IMG/VR virus record: IMGVR_UViG_3300025437_000010
Span: 46,199-110,198 of that record
Origin: a virus
DNA length: 64,000 nt
Strand: one strand, 5' to 3'
Position numbers and translations under genes: made by a program. The notes beneath the pieces are model-generated. The model had not been told where the DNA came from, searched no databases, and saw only the letters and a list, made by a program, of their open reading frames with translations. Shown one piece after another: positions 48,673 through 57,763 of the stretch (position 1 is its first letter; the number at the start of each line of letters is the position of its first letter).

Positions 48673-50010
48673 ATGAGAGCATCCGACTTTGAAATCCACA
48701 ACTACAAAAAGCTGGACAAAATCCTTCTCAAATTGTGTGAGATGGTCATAGAGGAACACCATGATAATCCCGAGATGGATGGTCTTGTTGGTGCAGCCGT
48801 CCTTGATCCAAAAAACAACATCGTCACTGGCATAAGCACTAAATCAGATGACAAGTGGATTCATGCTGAACGTGAAGCCTTAAATAAATATGAAGCCAAA
48901 TATGGCAAAGTTCCAGAAGGTAGCATTATTGTTACCACATTAAGCCCATGCAATGATACTATGCATGATAGATATAGTGAAAGTTGCACTGATCTAATTA
49001 ATGCGAGTCCTGTTAAAAAAGTATACTGTGGATACACTGATCCAACACAAACTAAAAATCAACGTAAATTTACACAGTTAGAAACTGGAAACAGAAAAAT
49101 CAGGGAAATTTGTATGAGGATTTCAGAAATATTTTTGAAAAACAAAAATGACTTTATTAAAGAATCGCCAGAGCTTGATGAAATGGCGTTACAGCAGTTT
49201 ACTCCGTTAGGTGACTTTGAAAAGCCGGGACCATTCAGAGGCGTTGATAAGCGTTTAGTTCCTCATCCAAAAAATCAATTGAAAGCTGTTAAGTTTTTTG
49301 AGAAAACTCCTTATGATTTCAGACTATTCTTTAGTAATATTCCCGGAACTGGTAAATATGCTGAAATTGGCTCAGTAAGCCCCGAACAGCTAAAGAAAAT
49401 GTTTGGCGACCAAGCGCAACCAATCTTAGATGGGAGTGTTGATGCTATCACTGTGGTGTTTGTAGGTAACAGTGGTGATGCGAAAGTAATGATGACACCA
49501 TGGATTATGGCACATAGATTCGGGCATGCTGTTCAGGCAGGAAGCAGAAATAATAGAAACTGGAACGTTTGGACTGAAGCGGAAAAGCACTTCTTTAGTT
49601 CCGTTAATAACATGCTTGAACAATATTATGGAAAACTTCGTAACAAAAATCTTGATTTTGCAAACCGCTCAGCAGTTAAGTGGGACATGACACCAGAATA
49701 TAATGCCTTGTTTAACGCAATTGGCACTCAACGTAGCAGTCGGACTGGCCAAATTCGTCGTCCATATGAATTCCTGTATGAATTGTTTGCTCAGTATTTA
49801 GGGACCGGACAAGTAACACTTAATCCACTACCAACTAATTTGGGATACGGTCGCCAAAATTGGGGGAATCCAAGCAAATATCTAAATCTTAAGCCAGAAT
49901 ATCGTGACGATAGCGATAGGACAGAGGCTACTTCAGTATTGGCGAGGGATATGGAATATATGTTTGATGATGTCTTGTCAAATTCTGTTGGCAAAATTTT
50001 TGTGATGTGA
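48673..50010 (+). CDS. Fusion of a cytidine-deaminase-like and a zincin-like domain
   Basis: A 445-residue protein starting MRASDFEI, similar to the leaders nearby. Residues 10-160 are deaminase-like: KWIHAEREALNK gives HAE, TTLSPCNDTMHDRYSESC gives the Cys pair. A linker (KESPELDE, about 171-178) ends in an LxE site, and the rest includes WIMAHRFGHAVQ (HxxxH-type zincin-like) and YEFLYELFAQYLG. The two halves may be separated by the prohead protease. Function is unknown; deaminase plus putative protease suggests an effector. Confidence 0.65.
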   Translation: MRASDFEIHNYKKLDKILLKLCEMVIEEHHDNPEMDGLVGAAVLDPKNNIVTGISTKSDDKWIHAEREALNKYEAKYGKVPEGSIIVTTLSPCNDTMHDRYSESCTDLINASPVKKVYCGYTDPTQTKNQRKFTQLETGNRKIREICMRISEIFLKNKNDFIKESPELDEMALQQFTPLGDFEKPGPFRGVDKRLVPHPKNQLKAVKFFEKTPYDFRLFFSNIPGTGKYAEIGSVSPEQLKKMFGDQAQPILDGSVDAITVVFVGNSGDAKVMMTPWIMAHRFGHAVQAGSRNNRNWNVWTEAEKHFFSSVNNMLEQYYGKLRNKNLDFANRSAVKWDMTPEYNALFNAIGTQRSSRTGQIRRPYEFLYELFAQYLGTGQVTLNPLPTNLGYGRQNWGNPSKYLNLKPEYRDDSDRTEATSVLARDMEYMFDDVLSNSVGKIFVM

Positions 50011-50015
50011 TGTGG

Positions 50016-50023
50016 AATAAATA
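50016..50023 (+). promoter_or_regulatory. Late promoter motif (AATAAATA)
   Basis: Followed by ACAACAGATAAAGGAA, a leader with a good ribosome-binding site, and GTG 50044. Confidence 0.55.
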
Positions 50024-50043
50024 CAACAGATAAAGGAAAAATA

Positions 50044-50454
50044 GTGAGAGCACACGAATTCATAACTGAATCATTTGATCCAGATGATAGAGAAAATGGT
50101 TTACAGTTGGCAAGGCGTCCACTTCCGCATACTTATATTATCCCCGAGTTAACTAACCAAGATTTCTATAAAATTTATAGATTTGGTTTAAGTATTGCTG
50201 CTGTCAGAGGAGATGGTGGCAGAGAAGATGGGGTTCAAAATCTCAAATATCAAGAACCATTTGAAGCAGAAAGTGAATGGGGCGAACATGAAGTAGTATC
50301 CTCTTTTGATCCCGATATTGGTGCAGTAATAGACAAAGCACTAAAGTTAGTTCACTTAAAAGGTAAGAAATCAGTAAGCACTCCGGTCAGTCAAGAAGAA
50401 TCGGATGTTGAATATGTCTCTCCCATCAGACCGTTCAAGGGATACAAACGTTGA
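50044..50454 (+). CDS. Putative internal head protein with CTS-like leader MRAHEFITE
   Basis: A 136-residue protein. The leader MRAHEFITE closely resembles T4 MKTYQEFIAE; the expected cut is after ITE. The body (LPHTYIIPELTNQDFYKIYRFGLSIAAVRG) matches a phage family I recall of unknown function. GTG start. Confidence 0.65.
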   Translation: MRAHEFITESFDPDDRENGLQLARRPLPHTYIIPELTNQDFYKIYRFGLSIAAVRGDGGREDGVQNLKYQEPFEAESEWGEHEVVSSFDPDIGAVIDKALKLVHLKGKKSVSTPVSQEESDVEYVSPIRPFKGYKR

Positions 50455-52175
50455 GGGCAGCAGAATTCATAACCGAAGAGTCAATCAAACTCAGTGGCTT
50501 TGGGCCTTCAGAGAAGACTAAAGAATGGGTTGTTAAGGTCTATGAAAAGTTTCCTGAAAGTCCCCTCAGTCGTAGTAATCGTCTGATGACTTTTGGTAAG
50601 GGCGATGACATGCAGATTGTGCAGTTTGAACTTACCCCTAAACAGGGAAACAAAGTAGAACTAAAATGGATTCAGGCAACTCCGCTGCGTTCTGGCGCGG
50701 GCTCAAAGGCGATGAAGATATTGCAGAATTTAGCACAACAAGATGATATTACACTTACGCTGTTCCCTTGGGATAAAGGTGCAGTATCACAAGCCAAGCT
50801 GATCAAGTTTTACAAAAAACACGGATTCCATCACATCGGTAAATCCAAAAATATGCACTGGGAACCCGTTAATGAAGTGCAGACAATTTCCCACAGTAAA
50901 GATGATGACAAGTTTTGGCAAGAACAAATGCAAAATAAATTCAAGTCGCTCAGTGATGCTGGAAAACTTAGTGAAGCGGGATCGTTGGGAAATTTAAATC
51001 TTTTGGTTGGTCCATTTGGGTATAGTGATGCATATTTCTTTATGGATGGTGATAAGCCAGTTGGGTTGGTAATGGTATCCAAAAAACATGCCCCAGAATA
51101 TAGAACCGTTACTATGTTTTATTTAAATTCTGAATATAGAAGACAGGGGCTTGCTATGGCATTTTATAAGATGCTATTAAGTCAATATAATCTCATGTCA
51201 GATAAAATACAATCTGAGGCGATGCAGGAGGTATGGAAAAAACTCGCGGCGATACCCGGCTATAGCATGAAGGAAGTCGGTGAACGATATCTCATCACTA
51301 AGGATACTGAAAATACACAGCAACTTGATGAGAGTCTAAGCAGAATCGTATATCACTATACCAACATATATGCTGCTTCAAATATTCTTGCAACTGGAAA
51401 CTTTGAACTGAGCAGTGCATTGGGCAGCATTGAACAACAATATATGCCAAAAGGATATCACTACTTTTTAAGCACTACCCGAACTTCAAAAGGTGGATAT
51501 CATGATTACGTTGGTTCATCTGCTGTTATGTTTGTGTTAGATGGTAATTATTATAACAGCAAATATCCATCAAAGCCAGTAGACTATTGGCAAAACCGCG
51601 ATCCAGCAAAATCTCATCATAGAAGACATGAGGCAGAAGATAGGTTGTTTAGCAAAGAACCATCTATTCCTATTAATGGCGTTACTGCTATTCATGTGTT
51701 TATCAATGATGATGCAGAACCAAATACTAAGGCACATGCAAGAAAAACTCTATTAGAAGCAAAAAAGCGTAATATTCCCGCTTACTATTATAATGATCTA
51801 TCTGCTTGGAGAAATCTTGATACATCCAAAACATCTCAAGTTAACGCACTTACTGGACAACAATCGTTTAGTAGATCATTCAGTAGACACCGTGGTTGGC
51901 TTATTCCTTGGCTTGAAGTAATGCAGGTTACAGATCGGTCTCAGCTAAGTTCAAAAGCCAAAGATATTATTCGTAATCTTGATAGCAATTACTACCAAAA
52001 AGAAACGACGCAAGGATTGGCAAATGATTTATCCAACGCCAGAAAACCAAGTTCCGGACCTGACAGAAAAAATGCAATCAAGATAATCAATTATATGAAG
52101 CAACACAAATTGTCTAATATCGCAGAGTTTGTTAATGCCATGGCTGAAAAATGGAATGCGATCAATAAATCCTAA
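50451..52175 (+). CDS. GNAT-GNAT-ART-like fusion with CTS-like leader MRAAEFITE
   Basis: A 574-residue protein. After the leader, residues 25-140 form a GNAT-like unit (ATPLRSGAGSKAMKILQNLA, LIKFYKKHGFHHIG). Residues 150-280 form a second one (GLVMVSKKHAPEYRTVTMFY, EYRRQGLAMAFYKMLLS with the acetyl-CoA loop). QQLDE (about residue 297-301) separates them from a C-terminal domain starting IVYHYTNIYAASNILATG, which resembles HYT-type ADP-ribosyltransferases. T4 Alt is a packaged ADP-ribosyltransferase with a CTS, so this may be its functional counterpart. TTG 50451 overlaps the previous stop. Confidence 0.66.
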   Translation: MRAAEFITEESIKLSGFGPSEKTKEWVVKVYEKFPESPLSRSNRLMTFGKGDDMQIVQFELTPKQGNKVELKWIQATPLRSGAGSKAMKILQNLAQQDDITLTLFPWDKGAVSQAKLIKFYKKHGFHHIGKSKNMHWEPVNEVQTISHSKDDDKFWQEQMQNKFKSLSDAGKLSEAGSLGNLNLLVGPFGYSDAYFFMDGDKPVGLVMVSKKHAPEYRTVTMFYLNSEYRRQGLAMAFYKMLLSQYNLMSDKIQSEAMQEVWKKLAAIPGYSMKEVGERYLITKDTENTQQLDESLSRIVYHYTNIYAASNILATGNFELSSALGSIEQQYMPKGYHYFLSTTRTSKGGYHDYVGSSAVMFVLDGNYYNSKYPSKPVDYWQNRDPAKSHHRRHEAEDRLFSKEPSIPINGVTAIHVFINDDAEPNTKAHARKTLLEAKKRNIPAYYYNDLSAWRNLDTSKTSQVNALTGQQSFSRSFSRHRGWLIPWLEVMQVTDRSQLSSKAKDIIRNLDSNYYQKETTQGLANDLSNARKPSSGPDRKNAIKIINYMKQHKLSNIAEFVNAMAEKWNAINKS

Positions 52176-52183
52176 TTCTTATT

Positions 52184-52191
52184 GATAAATA
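52184..52191 (+). promoter_or_regulatory. T4-type late promoter motif GATAAATA
   Basis: About 17 bases before ATG 52209, with AAGGACTAAAG as leader. It probably drives the fibre operon. Confidence 0.6.
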
Positions 52192-52208
52192 CATCATAAG
52201 GACTAAAG

Positions 52209-52988
52209 ATGAGTATATCCGGACAACAAAACATCAACATTGGCTTGCCAAATGAGTCTGCTGGAAGCGACTCATTATACACTGCATTTACAAAAACGCA
52301 GCAAAATTTTAACACTCTGTTTGCATGTTCGTTCTCTTCTACTGGATTTGTTTCTGGTAACGGCATTAACGTTACCTCCAATACAACCACTGGAATTGCA
52401 ACAATAACGAATACGGGTGTCACAAATATTATTGCTGGAACCAATATTACCATTGACCAATCAAACGGAAATGTTACTATTTCCTCAACTGGGGGTGGTA
52501 GTGGCAACGGTATACCCGGTGGTTCCAATGCACAGGTTCAATTTAATAATGCTGGATTATTTGGAGGGTCTCCAAATTTTACGTTTAACCAATCAACCGG
52601 AAATCTTACAATAACTGGAAATGTTTTAGCGACTAACCTAATCGGAAACGGTTATAATATTAGTTCAATTAATGCAAGTAATGTCACTTCCGGATCATTA
52701 CCAAGAGCACAGGCTCCATCACTTGCTGTTAGAACTATTATTGGCAATACTACTGTCACTCCTACTGATAATTTAATAATGGTAAATAGCACATCAACTA
52801 TTTTTCTACCATCAGCAAGCACTATGGTAGGTGTGCCCATTCAAATACAAAATAATGGAACTGGTGTTACGGTAACTGTATTACCATCCGGAACAGACTT
52901 AATAAATGGATATGCTAATGTTATTTTTACTAACAAAAATAGTTTGTTTGGATTTTTGTCCACTGGCACATCATGGGTTATTTTTTAA
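52209..52988 (+). CDS. Tail-fibre-type structural protein
   Basis: A 259-residue Thr/Asn/Ser-rich protein of short beta repeats: GIPGGSNAQVQFNNAGLFGG and TGNLTITGNVLATNLIGNG. The N-terminal 40 residues (INIGLPNESAGSDSLYTAF) look like an attachment module. The GGSNxQVQFNNxG motif is widespread in T4-like fibre and neck proteins I recall. Confidence 0.68.
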   Translation: MSISGQQNINIGLPNESAGSDSLYTAFTKTQQNFNTLFACSFSSTGFVSGNGINVTSNTTTGIATITNTGVTNIIAGTNITIDQSNGNVTISSTGGGSGNGIPGGSNAQVQFNNAGLFGGSPNFTFNQSTGNLTITGNVLATNLIGNGYNISSINASNVTSGSLPRAQAPSLAVRTIIGNTTVTPTDNLIMVNSTSTIFLPSASTMVGVPIQIQNNGTGVTVTVLPSGTDLINGYANVIFTNKNSLFGFLSTGTSWVIF

Positions 52989-53002
52989 TAGGAACTAATT
53001 AA

Positions 53003-53557
53003 ATGGCATATATTGAAACACCTAATCTTCCAACAAATGCTGCACAGGAAAGTGGCGGAAATCTTGCTGCGATTGCTTCAGGACTCGGAACGGGCGGAAC
53101 CGGAATTTCACCTCCTTCTGGTGGTTCTGGAATTTTAGGATTCCTTTCTGGAATCTATTCCAGACTCGCATCAACTTTAAGTGTAACTATAACAGGAACA
53201 CCAAATGTTTCTGTAACAAACAATCCAGTATTAGGCGCTGGAACAAACAATATTGGAATAGTTACTCCGTATTACTTAGCGCCTTTATCGTGGAATGGGA
53301 TCACCGCATATGACATGCGAAAATATTCAACTGTAATTATTACTTGCACCGTTGCTCCTGCTACTCCATATCAGATTACTGTAAGCCCAGACAATAATTC
53401 AGACTTTATTCCACAAACTGTAGTGGTTAACAATTCATCAGGAATCACTACTACGAATACAATCAGCACTACTGGCACGTTTTCTCTTTCTGGTCGTCAA
53501 TTTGTTCAATTGACCGGTGGTTCAACTGGAACATTTTTCATTGCTGGAGGTCAATAA
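53003..53557 (+). CDS. Structural protein, probably fibre-associated
   Basis: A 184-residue protein, Gly-rich at the start (GLGTGGTGISPPSGGSG) then beta-rich. The C-terminal 100 residues look like a beta-sandwich. Overlaps the next start by one base. Confidence 0.6.
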   Translation: MAYIETPNLPTNAAQESGGNLAAIASGLGTGGTGISPPSGGSGILGFLSGIYSRLASTLSVTITGTPNVSVTNNPVLGAGTNNIGIVTPYYLAPLSWNGITAYDMRKYSTVIITCTVAPATPYQITVSPDNNSDFIPQTVVVNNSSGITTTNTISTTGTFSLSGRQFVQLTGGSTGTFFIAGGQ

Positions 53558-55653
53558 TGTCAGATATTATTGCCCAATCACTGGCAGTTGCGGCAGAACA
53601 ACTGGCAATTTCTGCAAACACGAGTGCTAATACTTCTGCCACTATCGCACAAAACGCTCTCGGAACTATAACTCCGATTAATCTTGGCACAGTTAGTGGT
53701 CTATTGAGTGCAATTTCATTCACTACTAATGGAAGATATGAACTTACTACAAGTGGTAATATTACCCTTCCAAATTGGGGTTCATCTTTTACACCGGGCG
53801 TGCAAATTGACTTATTCATAACTCAAGGCGGCGGGTATAATCTCGTGTTTGATACCTATTATACGGTTCCACCCGGCTCTTCTTTAAGTTCAATAACTGG
53901 AGCAGTGGACATTGTTTCAATTGCGGTATTAAGTAATACTCTTGCTGTAGTTCGCGTCAGTAATGGGGTGAATTTATCTCCACCCGGCGCTACAACATTG
54001 ACATCATCATTTACCGTTCCAGTATTGAATAATACCGCAAATGTGGTTGTTGCAAATGGCAGTCAGTATACAAATGGAACATGTGTGTTATTAAATAGTT
54101 CCCCACCAATGTATGGATTAATTACTGCTGGTGGTGGAACCAATACCTTAACCCTCCAAAATTTATATTCTAATAATACATATGGACAAATAGCGGCAGT
54201 AAATTCATCAATTATAGTTGCTGGTGTTCCGGGAATTAATGCATATACTACATTGACTTCCACGTGGTCTTCTGGCTACTTTTATAACATATCAACAATG
54301 AATGTTGCCAATTCTAGTCAGTTTCCTGCTGGAAGTTATGGTATTGTTGTTGATGGTGGTTTAAATCTCTTGGTAAAAATTCTTAGTAACCCATCTTCCG
54401 GCGTACTTGAAGTAATTAATTTATCGCCATATGCCGTAACGGCTTTTAGTGGAACGTATTTAATTCCAACAGGAACACCCGGCACCATATGGACAACTGG
54501 CAGTTCCAATCCTACCACACCATATTATGGAAATTATGGGGACTTGTATCTTAATACCACAACCTCAAATGTGTTTCAGTGGACACAGAACAGTGATAAT
54601 GATTATTGGAACCAGATTGCAAACATAAAAGGTGGAGCAGGTCCTATAGGGCCAGGTGCCACTACCACCACAGCTAATGCTACCATTGCCAGCACAACTG
54701 TATTGCCAGTATCTAACGGAACCGCATTTCCAAACGGTTCATATGTATTTGCAACTGATAGTGGAAATTCAATTCAGGGAAGAATTACTTCTGGTGGGGG
54801 AACAACCTCATTATCCGTAAACGTTGCAACTGCAACCGGGACTCAGTTGAATTCTGGTGCTAATGTTACATTTTCTGGTGTTACGGGTGCAACTGGGTCA
54901 AGAGGACCTGCAGGTGGGGCAAGTGCTCCGAGACCGGGAACAATTAGTAATTATGCGACATCTTCACCAGCACTTAGTTTTACTGCATATACCATGCCAG
55001 ATAGCACAGGATCATTTACAATTGTAGCGGGTGCTATAACCAATAAATCAATCGCATCAAGTTGGACAGCAGGTTCTAATGGTGGGCTATTGGATACCGG
55101 AACAGTTGGTTCTTCCAGAACCTATCACATTTATGCTATCTGTAAGAGTGATGGAACTGGAGGCGATTATATTGGGTCTATATCGGCGTCTTCCCCAACT
55201 CTACCAAGTAGTTATATTGGTGGATATTATATAAGAATTGCATCAATTCCAGTAAATGCCAGCACACAATTTGTTAATTTTACTCACCGTGTCGGAAATA
55301 TATTTTATTTAACTAACGCAGCACATGATGCAAACCAAGTAATTACATCAACTGTTCCGCAACTACTAACATTAAGTGTTCCTACCGGTATCAGAGTTAA
55401 GCCTATAAGCAGATTCAATGGATCGGCATATTATACAACCGTGGCATCAACAGATGAAACTTGTGCTCCTGCGGGATCGTTTAATGTTACTGGAACTGCT
55501 GGATTTGATATAGCAACTTCTGCAACCTCATTATCAAGATATTTACTTACCAACACAAGCGGACAAATTCAGTTTGTTTCCGGAATTGGTGGTGGAACAC
55601 TGTCATGTTGGACAATGGGATGGGAAGATTCAGGATTATATTGGGGATATTAA
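53557..55653 (+). CDS. Tail fibre protein with collagen-like segment
   Basis: A 698-residue protein. The N-terminal half has repeated approximately 90-residue units around VVVANGSQYTNGTC, MNVANSSQFPAGSYG and TVLPVSNGTAFPNGSYV, which look like one module in at least three copies. A short collagen-like stretch (GATGSRGPAGG) follows at about residue 445, and the rest is a beta-rich tip. A likely adhesin or long tail fibre part. Confidence 0.7.
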   Translation: MSDIIAQSLAVAAEQLAISANTSANTSATIAQNALGTITPINLGTVSGLLSAISFTTNGRYELTTSGNITLPNWGSSFTPGVQIDLFITQGGGYNLVFDTYYTVPPGSSLSSITGAVDIVSIAVLSNTLAVVRVSNGVNLSPPGATTLTSSFTVPVLNNTANVVVANGSQYTNGTCVLLNSSPPMYGLITAGGGTNTLTLQNLYSNNTYGQIAAVNSSIIVAGVPGINAYTTLTSTWSSGYFYNISTMNVANSSQFPAGSYGIVVDGGLNLLVKILSNPSSGVLEVINLSPYAVTAFSGTYLIPTGTPGTIWTTGSSNPTTPYYGNYGDLYLNTTTSNVFQWTQNSDNDYWNQIANIKGGAGPIGPGATTTTANATIASTTVLPVSNGTAFPNGSYVFATDSGNSIQGRITSGGGTTSLSVNVATATGTQLNSGANVTFSGVTGATGSRGPAGGASAPRPGTISNYATSSPALSFTAYTMPDSTGSFTIVAGAITNKSIASSWTAGSNGGLLDTGTVGSSRTYHIYAICKSDGTGGDYIGSISASSPTLPSSYIGGYYIRIASIPVNASTQFVNFTHRVGNIFYLTNAAHDANQVITSTVPQLLTLSVPTGIRVKPISRFNGSAYYTTVASTDETCAPAGSFNVTGTAGFDIATSATSLSRYLLTNTSGQIQFVSGIGGGTLSCWTMGWEDSGLYWGY

Positions 55654-55654
55654 G

Positions 55655-57742
55655 ATGGGTTTATACACAGGAACATCTTTACAGCAGGGGTTACCTCAAG
55701 GCATATTACAACCAGAAACAGTAACTTGGTATTCCCGATGTGCAGTTAAACCACCATATAATTATGTAACATATACTGATAATTTAATTTCTGAATTAAA
55801 ATCATCTGGTGTATGGCAGCAGCTAGAGGCATTATATCTATTAAACCAAAATGATTATGGAACAACGCCTTATAATTTAATACAGCCACAATTTGATTTA
55901 TATATACCATACGGCGTTTCCGGATTTCTTCCTAATGTGGGATTTCAGGGAAATGGCACAAATGTGAAATTGAATACTAACTGTAATTTATTTACGGATA
56001 CTACTAAATATACTCTTTCCAGTGCATCTATGTTTATGTGGTCATTGTCACAAAATTACTCCAGCACCACTTATGACATGGGATGTCAGAGCAATAATCC
56101 TTTGACTAGAGCGGCAATCTGTTGCCACAATAAAAACACATTTTCGTTCTATGCAAATAGTACTTATGCTGTCAATATGACTGTTGGTGCAGCCTCCCAA
56201 GGTGGGTTTTTTGCTTGGAGCCGAAATAATGATTTTAACAATGTTATTGGATATAACTCTGGCGGTGCAGTAAGTTTTCCTAGCACTGCGGTAGGTGTAC
56301 CTTACGTAAATCAGTTAACAATGTTTAATTTAAACGTAAATCAACCATATGTACAGGAAGGGTTTTCTAGCATTCAATGTCCATTATTTGGGTTCGGTGG
56401 CGGATTAACGCAAGCACAACTGGATTCATTGTATGGGGCATGCTTGGCTTATTTGAGCGCATGTGGGACTATTAATAATGATTATCCTATTGATGCTCCC
56501 ACATTTCCTGCTTATTTTTCTCCAAATAGCATAACACAAGTACGCACAATTAACGGCCCTGATTTTCGTGTATATCAGAATATTCCACCCCCGGTTGTTG
56601 ACAACCAAACTAATCAGATCAACAACCCACCAACCAATCCGGGATATGCATATTATCCGGAATCAGATTCTGGAACACAGGTAGTGGCAAGTTTACAGCC
56701 TTCTGTAACTTCAGAAACTACAATAGGCGGTCATCATTGGATTTGGCAGATGAGAGCATTGGCATCAGCACCCTATAATACTCGTCCTAACAATTTGGCA
56801 CCTGACTATCTCGCAGGAACAACAACATCGTATACTCTCGTGCGCAATGATCCAACTGTATCTGGAAGCCCTATGCTACAATGTAGAATGCAGTATAGCA
56901 GTTTAGAAACTGCCAATGCGGCAACTGAGACGTTACTGAGATATACTTTAGGATTTCCAGCACATAGTGATAGCACAGACCCAATGCAGTATGGATATTT
57001 AGATGTTGCCAATAATGCTGGAATACCTGATAGTTCTGTTATGTTTTTTCAGGATGCATATGATAATATAAACACAGTATTTCCTACCTACTTGACTGGG
57101 GTATTGGGTGGGCCATATTATGTTGGCATTGATCAGATTATACTTTCTTCTGCACGATTAATTGACTCTAATGTGGCAACCGGAGTTATATTAGATTCTG
57201 AGGCACAGGATGGAAGAAGTTCCAGTGATTTGTTACAACAACTTCAATTATATGCGGCACTTTGTGCTAGTGTCGGTTTAGAGTTTGTTGCGTACCCAAA
57301 TGCATGGAATGGCAGTGGTGCACAAAATACAGGATACTCATATGGAACAGTCAGTGACATTTTATTGGAACTGAACAATACTCCGAATTTAAAGTTATGC
57401 CTTGTTGCATGGAAAGGTAATGCTGAACAGAATATAACTCAGTCCTTAGATAACCAATTGGCATTAATAACAAAAGGACCATCCGGTACCGAAAATAATC
57501 CAATAAATTATGCAAATATTCTGATGACCGTGGGAATTGGATTTCCAACTTATGAACATAAAAATATAACTTTCAAAAATCCGGGACAATTCACCCCATC
57601 AGAATGTGCGATCATCAACAATTACATGCAAAGAGGAATGGCCGGAATGGTAGTTTGGAGAGATTATGGATCAGCAGGTGGACCATTAACCAGTTCGTAC
57701 AATCAAGTTCTTGCAGCCGTTTTAGGACTACCAACATCATAA
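55655..57742 (+). CDS. Large fibre/adhesin with lectin-like and glycosidase-like parts
   Basis: A 695-residue protein. The first 300 residues recall concanavalin-like domains of phage adhesins (MFMWSLSQNYSSTTYDMG, NVIGYNSGGAV). The last 300 residues contain GVILDSEAQDGRSSSDLLQQ, VAYPNAWNGSG, LKLCLVAWKGN and GMAGMVVWRDYGS, spaced like beta/alpha-barrel strands. A receptor-binding or glycan-degrading enzyme is possible, though no catalytic pair is proven. Confidence 0.6.
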   Translation: MGLYTGTSLQQGLPQGILQPETVTWYSRCAVKPPYNYVTYTDNLISELKSSGVWQQLEALYLLNQNDYGTTPYNLIQPQFDLYIPYGVSGFLPNVGFQGNGTNVKLNTNCNLFTDTTKYTLSSASMFMWSLSQNYSSTTYDMGCQSNNPLTRAAICCHNKNTFSFYANSTYAVNMTVGAASQGGFFAWSRNNDFNNVIGYNSGGAVSFPSTAVGVPYVNQLTMFNLNVNQPYVQEGFSSIQCPLFGFGGGLTQAQLDSLYGACLAYLSACGTINNDYPIDAPTFPAYFSPNSITQVRTINGPDFRVYQNIPPPVVDNQTNQINNPPTNPGYAYYPESDSGTQVVASLQPSVTSETTIGGHHWIWQMRALASAPYNTRPNNLAPDYLAGTTTSYTLVRNDPTVSGSPMLQCRMQYSSLETANAATETLLRYTLGFPAHSDSTDPMQYGYLDVANNAGIPDSSVMFFQDAYDNINTVFPTYLTGVLGGPYYVGIDQIILSSARLIDSNVATGVILDSEAQDGRSSSDLLQQLQLYAALCASVGLEFVAYPNAWNGSGAQNTGYSYGTVSDILLELNNTPNLKLCLVAWKGNAEQNITQSLDNQLALITKGPSGTENNPINYANILMTVGIGFPTYEHKNITFKNPGQFTPSECAIINNYMQRGMAGMVVWRDYGSAGGPLTSSYNQVLAAVLGLPTS

Positions 57743-57763
57743 ATAACATCACGGGAAAAACAA

